In this document: positions 4,786-6,692 of the stretch, one piece after another
Layout of the letters: each line of letters starts with the position of its first letter
How positions within the stretch are numbered: the stretch's first letter is position 1
Assembly: GCA_025362535.1 (NCBI GenBank)
Contig: JANYGE010000173.1
Span: 1-6,692, forward strand
Reading direction: 5' to 3'
Origin: Hyphomicrobiales bacterium
GTDB taxonomy: Bacteria; Pseudomonadota; Alphaproteobacteria; Rhizobiales; Aestuariivirgaceae
DNA length: 6,692 nucleotides
Program-made: the position numbers and the translations under genes
The notes under the pieces: generated by a model
What the model was told of the DNA's origin: nothing
Seen by the model: the letters and a program-made list of their open reading frames with translations, nothing else
Database searches by the model: none

Positions 4786-6692
4786 ATGGATTTTGAGAAA
4801 TATACCGAGCGTTCGCGCGGCTTTATTCAATCGGCGCAGTCATTGGCTTTACGTGAAGGCCATCAGAAGTTTACCCCTGAACATGTATTGAAAGTTCTTC
4901 TTGATGATGAAGAGGGACTGGCTTCCGGCTTGATTAATGCCGCTGGTGGCGACGCGCGTATGGCGCTGGCCAATGTTGAAGCGGCTTTGGCAAAAATGCC
5001 AAAGGTTTCGGGTGGCGGGGCTGGCCAGGTTTATTTGTCGCCGGAAATGGCGCGGGTGTTTGAGACGGGACAAAAACTGGCCACTAAGGCAGGCGATTCC
5101 TTTGTTTCAGCGGAGCGCTTATTACAGGCTTTGGCGGTTGAACCTTCTGATGCTTCCAAGGTTTTGAAGGCGTCTGGCGTTACCGCACAGGCTCTAAACA
5201 CGGCAATCAATGACATTCGCAAAGGCCGCACGGCTGATTCAGCTTCGGCAGAGCAGGGCTATGATGCCTTGAAAAAATACGCGCGAGATCTCACTGAGGC
5301 AGCCCGTGAAGGCAAACTTGATCCGGTGATTGGGCGCGATGAGGAAATTCGCCGTACGATTCAGGTGCTTTCACGCCGGACTAAAAATAATCCAGTTTTG
5401 ATCGGCGAGCCAGGCGTGGGCAAGACCGCCATTGCCGAAGGTTTGGCTTTGCGCATCATCAAGGGTGACGTGCCAGAATCCCTTAAAGATAAAAAATTGA
5501 TGGCGCTGGATATGGGCTCATTGATTGCGGGCGCTAAATTTCGCGGTGAATTTGAAGAACGCTTGAAGGCGGTATTGTCTGAGGTGACGGCCGCGGCTGG
5601 CGGCATTATTTTGTTCATTGATGAAATGCACACGCTTGTCGGTGCTGGCAAAGCCGAAGGAGCAATGGATGCTTCCAACTTGCTGAAGCCCGCCTTGGCG
5701 CGCGGTGAGCTTCACTGCGTAGGGGCCACAACCCTTGATGAATATCGCAAGCATGTAGAAAAAGATGCGGCCCTTGCGCGGCGCTTCCAACCCATATTTG
5801 TCAATGAGCCCACAGTGGAAGATACGATATCCATTTTGCGCGGCATTAAAGAAAAATATGAATTGCATCATGGTGTGCGCATAACTGACTCGGCTATTGT
5901 TGCGGCCGCTCAACTTTCTAATCGCTATATTTCAGATCGCTTCTTGCCCGACAAGGCTATCGACCTGATGGACGAGGCAGGGTCGCGACTGCGCATGCAG
6001 GTTGATTCGAAACCAGAAGAGCTGGACGAGCTTGATCGCCGCATTATGCAGCTTCAAATCGAGCGCGAGGCTTTGAAGAAGGAAACGGATTCGGCTTCGA
6101 AAGATAGACTTGAAAAAATTGAAAAGGAATTGGCGGAGACTGAAGAAAAATCAGCCGTCATGACGCGCAATTGGCAGGCTGAAAAAGATAAAATCGCGTC
6201 TGCTTCTAAAGTGAAAGAAGAGTTGGAACTGGCGCGGCGGGATTTAGAGCTGGCGCAACGCAAGGGTGATTTCGCCAAGGCAGGTGAATTGGCTTATGCC
6301 ACTATTCCGGGCCTTGAGAAAAAACTCGCTGCGGCTGAAGAGCAAGGCGATTCTAAAATGCTGGAAGAGGCTGTGACTGAATCGCACATCGCGCAGGTGG
6401 TGTCACGGTGGACTGGCATTCCTGTCGATAAAATGTTGGCTGGTGAGCGCGATCGGCTTTTGCAAATGGAGCAAGAGCTGGGTAAGCGCGTTGTGGGCCA
6501 GGAAGAGGCAGTTGAGGCTGTTGCAACAGCTGTCAGGCGCTCGCGGGCTGGTCTACAGGATCCAAACCGTCCGATTGGTTCGTTCCTGTTCTTAGGCCCC
6601 ACAGGTGTGGGCAAAACCGAGTTGACCAAAGCTCTCGCATCCTATTTGTTCGATGATGAGCATGCGATGGTGCGCATTGATATGTCGGAATA
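4786..6692 (+). CDS. clpB: ATP-dependent disaggregase ClpB, 3' end beyond window
   Basis: ClpB is a hexameric AAA+ chaperone that, with DnaK, pulls polypeptides out of aggregates after heat stress. The window holds 635 codons of a family of about 860. Domains in order: Clp N-domain with two repeats (about 1-145); first AAA+ domain with Walker A GEPGVGKT at 207-214, Walker B IILFIDE ending at Glu280, and the Arg pair 332-333 in LARRFQP; coiled-coil middle domain (about 408-525, [20 protein letters not shown]), whose presence separates ClpB from ClpA; second AAA+ domain with Walker A GPTGVGKT at 604-611. The first pore loop reads [14 protein letters not shown], with Phe252 where E. coli has Tyr. 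The ATG at 4786 is supported by AGGAG at 4775-4779 with 6 bases of spacing and by the family-typical [12 protein letters not shown]. Transcription is probably from the heat-shock promoter just upstream. The reading frame is intact to the window end, which falls in DMSE after the second Walker A. Confidence 0.97.
   Translation, partial: MDFEKYTERSRGFIQSAQSLALREGHQKFTPEHVLKVLLDDEEGLASGLINAAGGDARMALANVEAALAKMPKVSGGGAGQVYLSPEMARVFETGQKLATKAGDSFVSAERLLQALAVEPSDASKVLKASGVTAQALNTAINDIRKGRTADSASAEQGYDALKKYARDLTEAAREGKLDPVIGRDEEIRRTIQVLSRRTKNNPVLIGEPGVGKTAIAEGLALRIIKGDVPESLKDKKLMALDMGSLIAGAKFRGEFEERLKAVLSEVTAAAGGIILFIDEMHTLVGAGKAEGAMDASNLLKPALARGELHCVGATTLDEYRKHVEKDAALARRFQPIFVNEPTVEDTISILRGIKEKYELHHGVRITDSAIVAAAQLSNRYISDRFLPDKAIDLMDEAGSRLRMQVDSKPEELDELDRRIMQLQIEREALKKETDSASKDRLEKIEKELAETEEKSAVMTRNWQAEKDKIASASKVKEELELARRDLELAQRKGDFAKAGELAYATIPGLEKKLAAAEEQGDSKMLEEAVTESHIAQVVSRWTGIPVDKMLAGERDRLLQMEQELGKRVVGQEEAVEAVATAVRRSRAGLQDPNRPIGSFLFLGPTGVGKTELTKALASYLFDDEHAMVRIDMSE

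Noticed and set aside
5215..5275. Internal start for the short ClpB form lacking the N-domain
   Set aside because: Near codon 149 there is no in-frame ATG or GTG with a Shine-Dalgarno; the in-frame TTG in GYDALKK has only weak purine context.
5518..5913. 131-residue minus-strand ORF inside clpB, and other long minus-strand frames there
   Set aside because: They are antisense to a clearly conserved ClpB frame and contain no recognisable domain.

Overview
The window looks like a chromosomal segment of an alphaproteobacterium, most likely in or near the order Hyphomicrobiales (Rhizobiales). The evidence is the run ptsP – prfA – prmC – DUF4167 gene – clpB, an order I know from that group, and the DUF4167 protein, which is largely alphaproteobacterial. 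Base composition is moderate (roughly half G+C by eye). All supported genes read on the + strand. I see no mobile element, CRISPR array, tRNA or rRNA.

Layout. 1-342: the 3' end of ptsP (PEP-protein phosphotransferase of the nitrogen PTS). Its first ~121 bases are inverted relative to the rest of the gene: the minus strand there encodes the 40 residues that should immediately precede the plus-strand tail. 444-1571: a RodZ-like membrane protein (cytoplasmic HTH, one transmembrane helix, periplasmic DUF4115). 1616-2692: prfA (RF1), with its Shine-Dalgarno inside a strong potential hairpin. 2685-3533: prmC, overlapping prfA by 8 bases; it methylates the RF1 GGQ glutamine. 3534-3818: a 285-base gap with a weak terminator-like element and a perfect 11-bp dyad. 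3819-4676: a DUF4167 protein with Asn/Arg/Gly-rich disordered tracts. 4677-4785: a gap with a convincing RpoH-type heat-shock promoter overlapped by a 7-bp inverted repeat. 4786-6692: clpB, cut by the window edge just after the second Walker A motif.

How the genes fit together. prfA and prmC are a functional pair (release factor and its modifying enzyme) and are probably translationally coupled. The RodZ-like gene lies 44 bases ahead of prfA and may share its transcript. clpB has its own heat-shock promoter, so it can respond to stress independently. The DUF4167 gene stands alone between two gaps and has no known molecular function.

No wholly new system is evident. The points most worth a second look are the inverted ptsP segment (assembly fold-back, or less likely a real invertible segment), the hairpin on the prfA ribosome-binding site, the dyad upstream of the DUF4167 gene, and the promoter/dyad overlap ahead of clpB.
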